From contig CANFLJ010000016.1 of NCBI GenBank assembly GCA_947447815.1, positions 1-13,253 on the forward strand: a stretch of 13,253 bases of DNA, read 5' to 3'. The position numbers and the translations under genes are program-made. The stretch comes from Chitinophagaceae bacterium (GTDB taxonomy: Bacteria > Bacteroidota > Bacteroidia > Chitinophagales > Chitinophagaceae). Below, piece by piece: positions 9,001 to 12,363 of the stretch (position 1 is the stretch's first letter; every line of letters begins with the position of its first letter). The notes under the pieces were generated by a model that did no database searches, was not told the DNA's origin, and worked only from the letters and a program-made list of their open reading frames with translations.

Positions 9001-10089
9001 TGCTGCTTGAGTAGCAGTAATGGTAGAAGAACCTACCCTCACTATTGTTACAGTGTTACCAATTATGGTAGCCACACTAGTATTACTACTAGTATAAGTA
9101 AATGCACCGGAGCTATTAGAAGTTGGTGCAGTTAACGTAAAAGCAGCATCTCCATAGTTTTTAGTAATATTACTAAACGTTCCTAAAGTTGGTGCAGTAG
9201 AAGTATTGATAAAATAAGCTGTTTGATTGGCAACCACCGTACTTCTGTCTGTAGCAGATAATATACTATTCAGAGTAACAAATTCACCAATCCAACCATT
9301 CAGCTGCGTAACATGATCAGCTCTACTTGCTATAACTAAAGGATTTCCAGCATCTGAATAACTACTAATAGCACTGCTACCATTGTTTGACCCATTTAAA
9401 TAAGCACTTGCAGTAGCGGTATTACTGGTATATACCCACTGAGCAAATCCTACAGAGGAAGATAAACCATTAGTAGGGGTATAAGCAACCGTACTCCCCC
9501 CGTTACCTATAAAATAAGATGAGCCATAAATATCCCAAGGGGCACCAATATTATTGTTTGTTTTATTTCCAAAAGTCGGATAAGTAGTATTACTATTTAC
9601 ACCTGCACAAATTGCAAGACTAAAAGCAGATGAATAGCCCGTAAATGAAGTAGTACTCAAATAAGTATTATTAAAGTAGATGGAAGGTGCATTGTTTTTT
9701 CTATATATTGTACCAGCATTAACTATTTGAGGCTGCAAGTTAGAAGTGGATTGTGTTGCATTTCTTCCATTACCACTTTGATCATACCATATAGTAATAT
9801 AACCATTGTTGCTACCAACAAATGTTTTCAGGCTTGCAGTATCCAGATCACCATTGGTAGTAAAGCCAATATCCTGTGTAGTATTGTCATTACTCCTTCT
9901 AACTTGTATTGAATAACTAACGTAATTGCTACTTAATCTTCTCAGAGAAAATGACGCAGGAGATTGGTAAGTACTAGTAAGTCCCAGAACATCCAAAGTA
10001 TTTTGGGCTTTCACTTCATTAAAACAAGTAAGGCCTGATAAAAAAGTAAATAAAATGGCTACTTTTCTAAATGTAAAGATTTTCTTCAT
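1..10089 (-). CDS. Giant secreted multidomain adhesin-like protein (3' end outside window)
   Basis: The frame is open from an ATG at 10089 to base 1: 3363 codons, with every plus-strand line boundary on a codon boundary and no stop seen. A Sec signal peptide covers residues 1-28 (MKKIF start, hydrophobic core, cleavage after VKA). Modules in order: AbfB-like 30-291; Big_2-like 299-379 and 382-462; LamG1 about 466-712; Ig 713-799; PKD-like 801-888; Ig 889-958; LamG2 962-1191; Big_2-like 1192-1261; five Ig/PKD repeats 1262-1881, the fourth split by AbfB-like 1510-1769; He_PIG-like 1882-1969; Ig 1970-2266 split by LamG3 2039-2250; A repeats 2267-2455; Ig 2456-2531; HYR-like 2532-2828 split by LamG4 2586-2803; HYR 2829-3150; A repeat 3154-3247; PKD-like 3248-3318; cadherin-like start from 3321. 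From family knowledge such proteins are surface or extracellular and usually exported by the type IX system. That sorting tail would lie outside the window, so adhesion and T9SS export are inference. The start is chosen by the signal peptide; no Shine-Dalgarno precedes it. Confidence 0.93.
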   Translation of the reverse strand, partial: MKKIFTFRKVAILFTFLSGLTCFNEVKAQNTLDVLGLTSTYQSPASFSLRRLSSNYVSYSIQVRRSNDNTTQDIGFTTNGDLDTASLKTFVGSNNGYITIWYDQSGNGRNATQSTSNLQPQIVNAGTIYRKNNAPSIYFNNTYLSTTSFTGYSSAFSLAICAGVNSNTTYPTFGNKTNNNIGAPWDIYGSSYFIGNGGSTVAYTPTNGLSSSVGFAQWVYTSNTATASAYLNGSNNGSSAISSYSDAGNPLVIASRADHVTQLNGWIGEFVTLNSILSATDRSTVVANQTAYFINTSTAPTLGTFSNITKNYGDAAFTLTAPTSNSSGAFTYTSSNTSVATIIGNTVTIVRVGSSTITATQAANGTYSSGSTTATLTVNAIAPSIGSFTVPTQTYGNAPFTLTAPSSNSAGAFSYSSSNTSVATIIGSTVTIVGSGTSTITATQAANGNYISGSTTASLTVNAPLAGAALNFNGSNNFINVLPGGTYPTGHSSRTYEFMVYRAAAATTPLGGHSEGASPNTNFGMVVNADGTLFFWGAWFDYTLNNVNSSVTVPVGSWAHVAYTYDGSIVSGYINGTLVGTTPTGNLNTIVNTTGGSFTIGTFNNSNQTGQYGYLNGALDEVRVWNRSLCQAEIQNNMSCELSGSGQTGLVALYHFNQGSAGISNTGINTLTDATGNGFTGTLNNFSLTGSTSNWIATGGVTTGSSCSAFATTAPTTPTLQTTSSSNCGTQSTTISIASGALNSANNWQWYTGSCGGTSVGTGTSITVSPATTTTYYVRGEGACISNGSCASITIYVSAGTPATPGTIAGTAGLCSGVTNQTYSISAVTNASTYTWSVPSGWTITGGQGTTSITVDPGTNGQNGYISVTATSGCGTSAASTLAVTVYDAPSLSIVGTTTGCSSVSLTATGGTTYSWSGGSTPSSASNTFASSGSYTVTATNGGCSATTSANVTVNTLPVVAGSSQPGMFGNGLNFDGSDDYISVGSSSSLNLNTGTIEAWIKTSGAGSGFRGIIVKQLAYSLFLYDNVLCSYDWNTGNNSTGINVADNHWHHVALTFQNGVTNGSYIYLDGVQVKNFTYSINSQTVNLSIGSGFQTGGQNFGGNIDEARIWNTARTASQIQNSMNTQLVGNETGLVTYYQFNQGSAGNNNSGINTASDITSNHFNGALNYFTLSGATSNWVAGASNSAFALGNVCIGSTLQLSNTTSGGVWSTDAAATASVDNNGLVTGVAAGSTTIHYTVTNANNCSTVVNTNITVNALPTATISAGSATSFCTGGSVNLTASAGSSYLWNNGATTQSITVSTGGNYSVTVTNASGCSATSASTLVTVNTLPIATISAGSATAFCPGGSVTLTASAGSSYLWSNGATTQAITVSSGGNYSVTVTNASGCSATSASTLVTVNTLPTATIAAGGSTTFCSGGSVTLTASAGTSYLWSTGATSQSISVSTGASYTVTVTGANNCSATSSATVVTINALPSLTITPSGATTNCSGTSLTLTASGANTYLWNSVGNTIPLDNVSGTPALAVGLRKLKSSYNGYAVRLRRSTDNVQQDFGFSGTDLDVTSINTFLGSASGYITTIYDQSGNGRNVTQTNTANQPLLLLNGLNSKPVISITPSKTLYNTTNFTAPFTVIYGAEQLGTTSRGRVLTDYSTNWLLGWWGGNKGQAHFNGWVSTAGGNAADNNPYVYTGTGTGSVSTIYQNGTQLFSNGGGTTGPNGIAIGPLGCCSTEYSTAYVTDLIIYSSVLSTTDRQTIENSTGSYYGIFNVSPTTAAIIVAPTTTTNYTVTGTNAAGCSAQTTQIINVNPLPTATIAAGSATAFCPGGSVTLTASTGVSYFWSASAASATAQSVVVSSGGSYSVTVTDANGCSATSANTTVTLNPTNTITLSSAAATTTQTVYLNSAITNITYTTANATGASFSGLPNGVSGAWSGNTVTISGTPTVTGVYNYTVTLTGGCGTVTATGSITVASVSITSNANANTICAGTSVTFTATPVNATNPTYQWTKNGNAISGATSATYTTTTLTNNDVIAVNMSIAGVSGGSGSSSGLIQYLDANKTASYPGSGTTWLDISGNNNNGTLNSATFATSNGFSYFNIINTFISAPLTKSASMTYNVWAKTSISNPSSNMLFNSGNNGSGPDVFFNSNVISWNIWDGPNSSFGVSTSILDANWHNYTIVVDASANNAKLYFDGVYKGAAPYHYSSSSNLFIGGAGNGGDYSWNGAISSFQTYNRALTAAEVLANYNSLNGVGGALTSNSITTTVHSLPTASIGTTTAVCLNSTAPNVTFTGAAGTAPYTFTYTLNGGASQTISTTSGNSVTVSAPTNIAGSYVYSLVSVLESSSTTCAQTQSGTATITVNPLPTASISGNNEVCKNATAPTVTFTGAAGTAPYTFTYNINGGSNVTVVSSGNTATVNAPTGTVGTFVYNLVGVRDASSTTCYQSQTGTATIIIDALPTATITSGSTATCPGNTITLSSNTGTGLTYQWQKGGVNISGATAATYGATTTGVYTVVVTNSNNCSTTSNSITITIQDVTAPTVVTKPVTVYLDAAGSATLTASQVDNGSTDNCGIASMSLSKSTFSCSDLNSNSSALSFNATSDGVTTNSTASNLPFGNSARTLSLWVKTTASSGSTMVHYGTGDCTGLMFGIGMSGSNPYFWGGCRDRVSSTLPVTTNQWTYLAITYDGNNNYTMYRDNTAESFSLSGGLNTAVSKLFIGHETTNNGSNFRGEFTGSIDEIKIYNRVLSASEIAADRAGTNQSGIVAYYPFNENTGTTINDVIGGNTATLQNPTGSNWTTRNGGNGPVTTSLTVTDVNGNSASASSTITVLDNIAPIISCPATINANTGAGKCGATITITNASATDNCSVASIAGVRNDGLALTADYPKGNTIITWTATDASGNSSTCNQTITVTDNIAPSISCPSNISLIATSAAGAVATYTAPVGSDNCSGSSTSRTAGLASGSTFPIGVNTVTHTVTDASGNATSCSFTVTVLGVAPTITCPSNITVNNATGVCGNNVTYGSLSTTGYPAPTVSYSIASGSFFTVGTTTVTVTASNAVGTASCTFTVRIIDNTVPVISCPADILVVATDLTGADVTYTAPVGTDNCSGANTVRTAGFASGYHFPVGTTTVTHVVTDASNNTASCSFTVTVNPLPLANITGTTAACNNATAPTVTFTGSNATAPYTFTYTINGGAAQTVTSTGNVATVTAPTSTTGIFTYALVSVQDASSTNTTNTASGTAVITIDTLPTPTMTGPTYGCGHGSTISYTAGGGTSYVWDAGLAPHAATNTFTTVSAYTANVIVTDGHGCSASTSQLIAANTAPSITSIDAQYTLVETASTTSFSIDDHETPNNLTITTHSSNTVL
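349..630 (-). repeat. Distant third 'A' repeat (A3), residues 3154-3247
   Basis: A 94-codon unit with NATAPTVTFTGSNATAPYTF, INGGAA, TAPTSTTGIFTYALVS and GTAVITIDTLP. It matches A1 and A2, which lie about 700 residues towards the N-terminus beyond the HYR array, so it arose by dispersed duplication or reshuffling and not by simple tandem growth. It is followed by a PKD-like module (residues 3248-3318) and then, from APSITSIDAQYTL at 3320, by a cadherin-like module containing SIDDHETPNNLTIT that is cut by the window edge. Confidence 0.75.
640..1605 (-). repeat. Array of four HYR modules, residues 2829-3150
   Basis: Four units of 78-84 residues start at 2829, 2913, 2993 and 3071. Each begins with a variant of (N/G).(A/V)P.I(S/T)CP. 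Three have DNCS, and each ends with the strand pattern G..T(V/I)T.(T)(V)(T)(D)A..N followed by C.FTVTV or similar. Units 2 and 4 are closest to each other (YTAPVG(S/T)DNCSG then RTAG(L/F)ASG). HYR (hyalin repeat) modules are Ig-fold and linked to adhesion in secreted proteins. Confidence 0.88.
1681..2334 (-). other. LamG module 4, residues 2586-2803, nested in an HYR-like module
   Basis: Landmarks are ALSFNATSDGVTT, RTLSLWVKTTAS, QWTYLAITYDGNN, TMYRDNTAESF, KLFIGHETTNNG, DEIKIYNRVLSASEIAADR (D2735, E2736) and AYYPFNENTGTT, ending SNWTTRNGGNGP. The part before it (DNGSTDNCGIASMSLSKSTF then SCSDL, to 2585) and the part after it (VTTSLTVTDVNGNSASASST, from 2804) are the two halves of one HYR-like module. 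Confidence 0.85.
2725..3291 (-). repeat. Tandem 'A' repeats A1 and A2, residues 2267-2361 and 2362-2455
   Basis: Two units of 95 and 94 codons share TAPTVTFTGAAGTAPYTFTY (A1 has one difference), NGG, a VTV/ATV strand, SSTTC and GTATI, ending in a (N/D).LP seam. A third copy occurs far away at residues 3154-3247. This is a common beta-sandwich-like repeat in Bacteroidota surface proteins; I do not know a family name with certainty. Confidence 0.75.
3340..3975 (-). other. LamG-like module 3, residues 2039-2250, nested in an Ig-like module
   Basis: Landmarks are a Gly/Ser-rich entry (SGGSGSSSG), LIQYLDANKTASYPGSG, TWLDISGNNNNGTLNSATF, TYNVWAKTS, NWHNYTIVVD, KLYFDGVYKG, NLFIGGAGNGGDY and FQTYNRALTAAEVLANYN. 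This is the 'YLDA..SYPGSGT.W.DLSGN.N.GTL' type of bacterial concanavalin-like domain. Upstream, the Ig-like part reaches NNDVIAVNMSIAGV; downstream it resumes TSNSITTTVHSLP, the normal last strand of that Ig module. Confidence 0.8.
4447..6306 (-). repeat. Five Ig/PKD-type repeats (R1-R5), R4 interrupted
   Basis: R1, R2 and R3 are exact 72-codon units at residues 1262-1333, 1334-1405 and 1406-1477 (6091-6306, 5875-6090, 5659-5874). Each has FC.GGSV.LTASAG.SYLW, GAT.QSI.VS, Y(S/T)VTVT, (G/N)CSAT and ends (V/I)N(T/A)LP. R4 has its first 32 residues at 1478-1509 and its last 39 at 1770-1808, with an AbfB-like module between. R5 is residues 1809-1881. The paired cysteines (for example in TFCSGG and NNCSAT) could form one disulfide per unit. 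Such modules usually form extended stalks. The DNA of R1-R3 is similar enough that slippage or recombination between units is plausible. Confidence 0.85.
4783..5562 (-). other. AbfB-like jelly-roll module 2, residues 1510-1769, nested inside repeat R4
   Basis: This module repeats the layout of the N-terminal one: NTIPLDNVSG, VGLRKLKSSYNGY, RLRRSTDNVQQDFGF, TDLDVTSINTFLGS, IYDQSGNGRNVTQ and a closing STGSYYGIFN. It lies between the YLWNS half of R4 and its APTTTTNYTVTGTNAAGCSA half, so it is an insert in the repeat and not a module between repeats. It has vicinal cysteines C1726-C1727 not seen in copy 1. Whether it is catalytic cannot be told; binding is the more cautious guess. Confidence 0.7.
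6517..7206 (-). other. LamG / concanavalin-like module 2, residues 962-1191
   Basis: Landmarks are GLNFDGSDDYISVG, TIEAWIKTSG, HWHHVALTFQNG, YLDGVQVKNF, DEARIWNTARTASQIQ (D1106, E1107) and TYYQFNQG, ending at TSNWVAGASNSAFALG (W1180). The tail matches LamG1 (TSNWIAT followed by SAFAT), so the two are probably duplicates. The module sits between an NTLPVVA seam at about residue 960 and a Big_2-like module starting GNVCIGS at 1192. Confidence 0.85.
7954..8694 (-). other. LamG / concanavalin-like module 1, residues 466-712
   Basis: The module begins ALNFNGSNNFINV and contains GSWAHVAYTYDG, GYINGTLVG, DEVRVWNRSLCQAEIQ (D620, E621) and VALYHFNQG, ending in TSNWIATGG (W695). These are the standard landmarks of Laminin_G_3 jelly-roll domains, which generally bind glycans or other ligands on secreted bacterial proteins. 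The ligand cannot be deduced. Its tail closely resembles that of LamG2. Confidence 0.85.
8704..9195 (-). repeat. Tandem pair of Big_2-like repeats, residues 299-379 and 382-462
   Basis: Two copies of 81 codons each (8953-9195 and 8704-8946) share the core SSNTSVATIIG followed by TVTIV, STITATQAANG and STTA(T/S)LTVNA. This is the pattern of bacterial Ig-like group 2 modules, which act as stalk or spacer domains. The copies are also clearly alike at DNA level, including the shared stretch ggtagccacact, so the duplication is fairly recent. Confidence 0.75.
9217..10002 (-). other. AbfB-like (GH54-type) jelly-roll module 1, residues 30-291
   Basis: This module directly follows the signal peptide. 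It carries FSLRRLSSNY, VRRSNDNTTQDIGF, GDLDTASLKTFVG and WYDQSGNGRNATQ, an order that matches the N-terminal part of fungal alpha-L-arabinofuranosidase B catalytic domains (concanavalin-like fold), in which YDQSGNGNHLTQ is a hallmark. At about 262 residues it is shorter than the roughly 315 residues of the GH54 catalytic domain. I could not place the catalytic Glu and Asp, so a binding or degenerate role is as likely as catalysis. A second copy lies at residues 1510-1769 of the same protein. Confidence 0.7.
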
Positions 10090-10137
10090 AAGTATAGTTT
10101 GATTAAGTGCCTGAATCCTGTTGGAAAAAGGAACTAA

Positions 10138-10176
10138 TTATTGCATTTTTTTAATACCTCCTCTTTGGTAAAAGAG
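10138..10176 (-). promoter_or_regulatory. Leader hairpin next to an AGGAGG and a two-codon frame (ATG CAA TAA)
   Basis: In the leader, a perfect 6-bp stem CTCTTT/AAAGAG with loop TACC (10161-10176) runs into AGGAGG (10157-10162). Ten nt later comes ATG CAA TAA (10138-10146), in the same frame as the giant gene, whose ATG is 19 codons downstream. Bacteroidota rarely use Shine-Dalgarno sequences, so this could be a leader control element or a chance polypurine run. No known riboswitch was recognised. Confidence 0.3.
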
Positions 10177-10244
10177 ATATTTATACTGTTTTTTTTAGAC
10201 TATTGTTTTAATATCATCAGCACATTACTGTACTTAATGTACTA

Positions 10245-10276
10245 CAAACATATATTTTCAGTCTATATAATCCAAA
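10245..10276 (-). promoter_or_regulatory. Bacteroidota -33/-7 promoter for the giant gene
   Basis: On the minus strand, TTTG (10273-10276) is followed after exactly 20 nt by TATGTTTG (10245-10252). This fits the TTTG / TAnnTTTG consensus of the phylum's primary sigma factor. Transcription would start near 10238 and give a leader of about 150 nt before the ATG at 10089. Found by eye in AT-rich DNA, so chance matches are possible. Confidence 0.6.
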
Positions 10277-10378
10277 TTTTTAATAAAAATTACTGACAAT
10301 CATTTAAACTATAAAACCTATAATTTAAATTTTTTACACAACATATAGAACGTAATAAGTTTTTGTTTGGTATAATTT

Positions 10379-10391
10379 ATATTTTTATTCA
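10379..10391. repeat. Probable left target-site duplication of the MITE
   Basis: atatttttattca here corresponds to ttatttttattga at 10618-10630 immediately beyond the other end of the element (11 of 13 identical). AT-rich sequence lowers the significance. The placement exactly against both inverted repeats is what supports it. Confidence 0.4.
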
Positions 10392-10617
10392 CTGTTGTCC
10401 GATTAAAAAACTCAAAAAAAAATTGGGTACTAATTTTCTAGGACAGCAGATTATAAAGCTGCTGAGAATTGAATATTCATTGGTTGAAGGGTATCATTTC
10501 GCAAATATTCAATTCTCTAAAGCATCATCAAAAGCAGGGTGTATATTAGTAAAATAACTTGAATGCCTTATTTGAATGGCGTTTTAGCTAATTTGATACT
10601 TTTTTGTCGGACAGCAA
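10392..10617. mobile_element. MITE-like / internally deleted IS remnant, 226 bp
   Basis: The left end reads CTGTTGTCCGATTAAAAAAC. The right end, read on the minus strand from 10617, is TTGCTGTCCGACAAAAAAGT. These are terminal inverted repeats sharing TGTCCGA and an A run (about 15 of 20 matching). The flanks 10379-10391 (atatttttattca) and 10618-10630 (ttatttttattga) agree at 11 of 13 positions, as expected for an old target duplication. Duplications this long occur in IS4-like elements. Inside, a plus frame ending at 10557 contains TNFLGQQIIKLL, faintly like the start of some Bacteroidota IS4-type transposases (tentative). A weak 6-bp stem with a T run follows (10562-10585). There is no room for an active transposase. 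Confidence 0.5.
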
Positions 10618-10630
10618 TTATTTTTATTGA
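10618..10630. repeat. Probable right target-site duplication of the MITE
   Basis: Partner of the direct repeat at 10379-10391, with two differences. It abuts the right inverted repeat that ends at 10617. Confidence 0.4.
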
Positions 10631-10734
10631 TTTTTTGTCACAAATTTAAATTTATAAGCCAATGATCGCTTATTCATTTTCACTTTAATATGAAAATGTA
10701 AATAAACTAAACATTATATTCCTGATTGTAAGTA

Positions 10735-10932
10735 TTAATTTATAATGCTTTTATTCATAAAAATGAGCGAATAGTTTTTTTTACTAGCAGTACCACCTTT
10801 ATCAACAATTACTTCTCCTAACCTTTTCAATGTCTAAATTGCCGTATCAGAAAAATTAGATACATATCCCTTAACGAAATTGCAAAGCCATTCATTGTTT
10901 GCTTCCCCTGTTTTGAGCTTAATGAATTTCAT
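10735..10932 (-). pseudogene. Short unidentified frame broken by one TAG
   Basis: An ATG at 10932 (after an A-rich leader) opens a frame beginning MKFIKLKTGEANNEWLCNF. It meets TAG at codon 33 and continues in the same frame through TLKRLGEVIVDKGG to TAA at 10735-10737. A single C-to-T change (CAG to TAG) would restore 65 codons. I do not recognise the product. The lysine/glutamate-rich, hydrophilic composition looks more coding-like than the surrounding DNA, but the length is short enough for chance. Confidence 0.3.
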
Positions 10933-11035
10933 TTTTATTAGTTTAATTATCAATAACATGCGATAATAAATTGGAATAAGTAGTCCATCCACAAGTAGCA
11001 ATACTTTCTTCTTTGGATTTCATACATTACAATAG

Positions 11036-11456
11036 CTAATTAATATGATTACTCCCTATAGCAATCAAGGGCACCGTAAACTCGCTAATAAGAAAACAGT
11101 ATGCATTCTTAAACCATCGATTCAAATCAGCGGAGGTTATTTGTTGATCATGGCTATTAATCCAGAAGTATACATAGTATCTGAGATACCTGTATTTTAT
11201 AACCCCAGAACAAGAGAATAATCCATGTTAATAATCTTCTGAATTTTTCACCTTCACTCCATAAAAAGGTTCTTTAGCCCAATCATTACGATGCCCCCTT
11301 TTTAATTGATTCTCTGGAATACTTTTTATGCTCTTCCAATACTTCCTGTACAGTGATATTAATGTATTGATACTGTTGCTGAATTGTATGCACTTTATTA
11401 AGAACCAAATTTAATAGAAACATATTATTAAATCGATCTACCACAATTAATAAAGG
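11036..11456 (-). pseudogene. Decayed unidentified gene with a frameshift and an internal stop
   Basis: An open frame from 11456 reads LLIVVDRFNNMFLLNLVLN, then INITVQEVLEEHKKYSRESI, and ends at TAA 11286-11288. At a run of five A and five G (about 11294-11303) a shift moves into the frame HRNDWAKEPFYGVKVKNSED, which meets TAA at 11228-11230 and then stays open to TAG at 11036-11038 (containing ADLNRWFKNAY). The VVDRF segment recalls DDE-type transposases or integrases, but only weakly. Between here and the MITE I see no intact gene. The local GC is slightly above that of the flanking spacers, in keeping with former coding DNA. A competing plus-strand frame overlaps part of it (11045-11221). 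Confidence 0.3.
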
Positions 11457-11530
11457 CTACCTAATGCCAGCCCTTACTATTATTTTAAAGTATCATGAAT
11501 CATAAAATAGTTCATATAACTTTATCTATC

Positions 11531-11731
11531 CTATTTAACTAGATCATTTCGTTTGTAATTAGCAATTTTCATAGCATTATATTCTTCGAACCAAGTTGAA
11601 TCCCCCTTTGAACATTTAATACAATTATTCATTTTAGACTGAAGCGTAAATTCATAAATAATAGGATCGCTACTATTGTTACATGCACATAAACTCTGAA
11701 ACATCAATAACAACAAAATAAACCTTGCCAT
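11531..11731 (-). CDS. Small hypothetical lipoprotein, 66 aa
   Basis: The protein starts MARFILLLLMFQSL and has the lipobox L-C-A-C with the lipidated Cys at position 17, so it should be a membrane-anchored lipoprotein of 50 residues after processing. The mature part begins NNSSD and contains a C37-x-x-C40 pair (NNCIKC), which might bind a metal or be redox active. The C-terminal half is charged and contains TWFEEYNAMKIANYK. I do not recognise the family. There is no Shine-Dalgarno sequence, but an A/T-rich leader precedes the ATG, as is normal for this phylum. It stands alone in decayed DNA, with no operon partner and no clear terminator or promoter seen. Confidence 0.6.
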   Translation of the reverse strand: MARFILLLLMFQSLCACNNSSDPIIYEFTLQSKMNNCIKCSKGDSTWFEEYNAMKIANYKRNDLVK

Positions 11732-12332
11732 AATTTTTTAATTAGTATTACAATTAAATTATACAGCTTTTCAGTGTTCAATGGATTTTAAATAAATCTC
11801 GGAAGAGATGTAACGAATGTAAATTCATTTCAACATAAAATGCTGTTTATAACAATTAAATAACCCCCTTTTTCTGAAATTATTTTTTTCATCAATTCAA
11901 GCATGAATTAGTTAATTTTTATACATTTTTTATTGATTAAAATGACAATATTTTTTTGGAGTTTTTATAAAACTAATAGTCTTATACAATTCTACTTAGA
12001 TGAATTAAAATATTACATTGAACACTATTATCAAATATTTATTTAAATTGTTGATCAATTGTAACATTAATGTGAAAAGTAGATGTAAATAATTATTGAA
12101 ACATAGAATCAATTGCGGGTTAAGTAGAATCAGAATCTTGATGAATAACTCAATTATATTTCAAATAATTAGAATTAGTCTTTAAATCATTAATAGAATT
12201 CATCTATGTTTATTTTTAAATGCAATTTGCCTAAATTAAAATAAGTTATATTTTATCGCTAATAATAAATAATTCGAAAAATATATTAAACTAAATTCAG
12301 ATTTACATAAACAATCCTTAATCATATTAAAA
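11732..12332. other. AT-rich intergenic spacer without recognisable genes
   Basis: About 600 bp of strongly AT-rich sequence with stops in all frames at short intervals. There are homopolymer T runs (for example around 11880-11890 and 11951-11957) and a palindromic ttgatcaa near 12051. No tRNA, repeat array, transposon end or convincing terminator was found. It separates the lipoprotein gene from the promoter of the plus-strand gene and may simply be decayed accessory DNA. Confidence 0.5.
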
Positions 12333-12340
12333 TACTTTTG
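12333..12340 (+). promoter_or_regulatory. -7 promoter element (TACTTTTG) of the plus-strand gene
   Basis: TACTTTTG fits TAnnTTTG exactly and sits 23 nt before the ATG at 12364, which would give a leader of only about 17 nt. I see no good TTTG or TTG at the -33 position, so the promoter is incomplete by consensus. Confidence 0.4.
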
Positions 12341-12363
12341 TAGCCAATAATTCATGAACAACT

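Noticed and set aside
10363..10557. 64-aa plus-strand open frame with a TTG start
   Set aside because: Its start lies outside the MITE-like element and the rest inside it, so it crosses the insertion boundary. At best the 3' part is a transposase remnant.
11045..11221. 58-aa plus-strand frame starting MITPYSNQG
   Set aside because: Intact and somewhat coding-like, but it has no recognised family, no -7 box and overlaps a broken minus-strand frame. Not strong enough to call a gene; reported as a finding instead.
12043..12064. Palindromic patch around ttgatcaa (aattgttgatcaatt)
   Set aside because: Short, in very AT-rich DNA, with no gene end or T run beside it to make it a terminator or operator.
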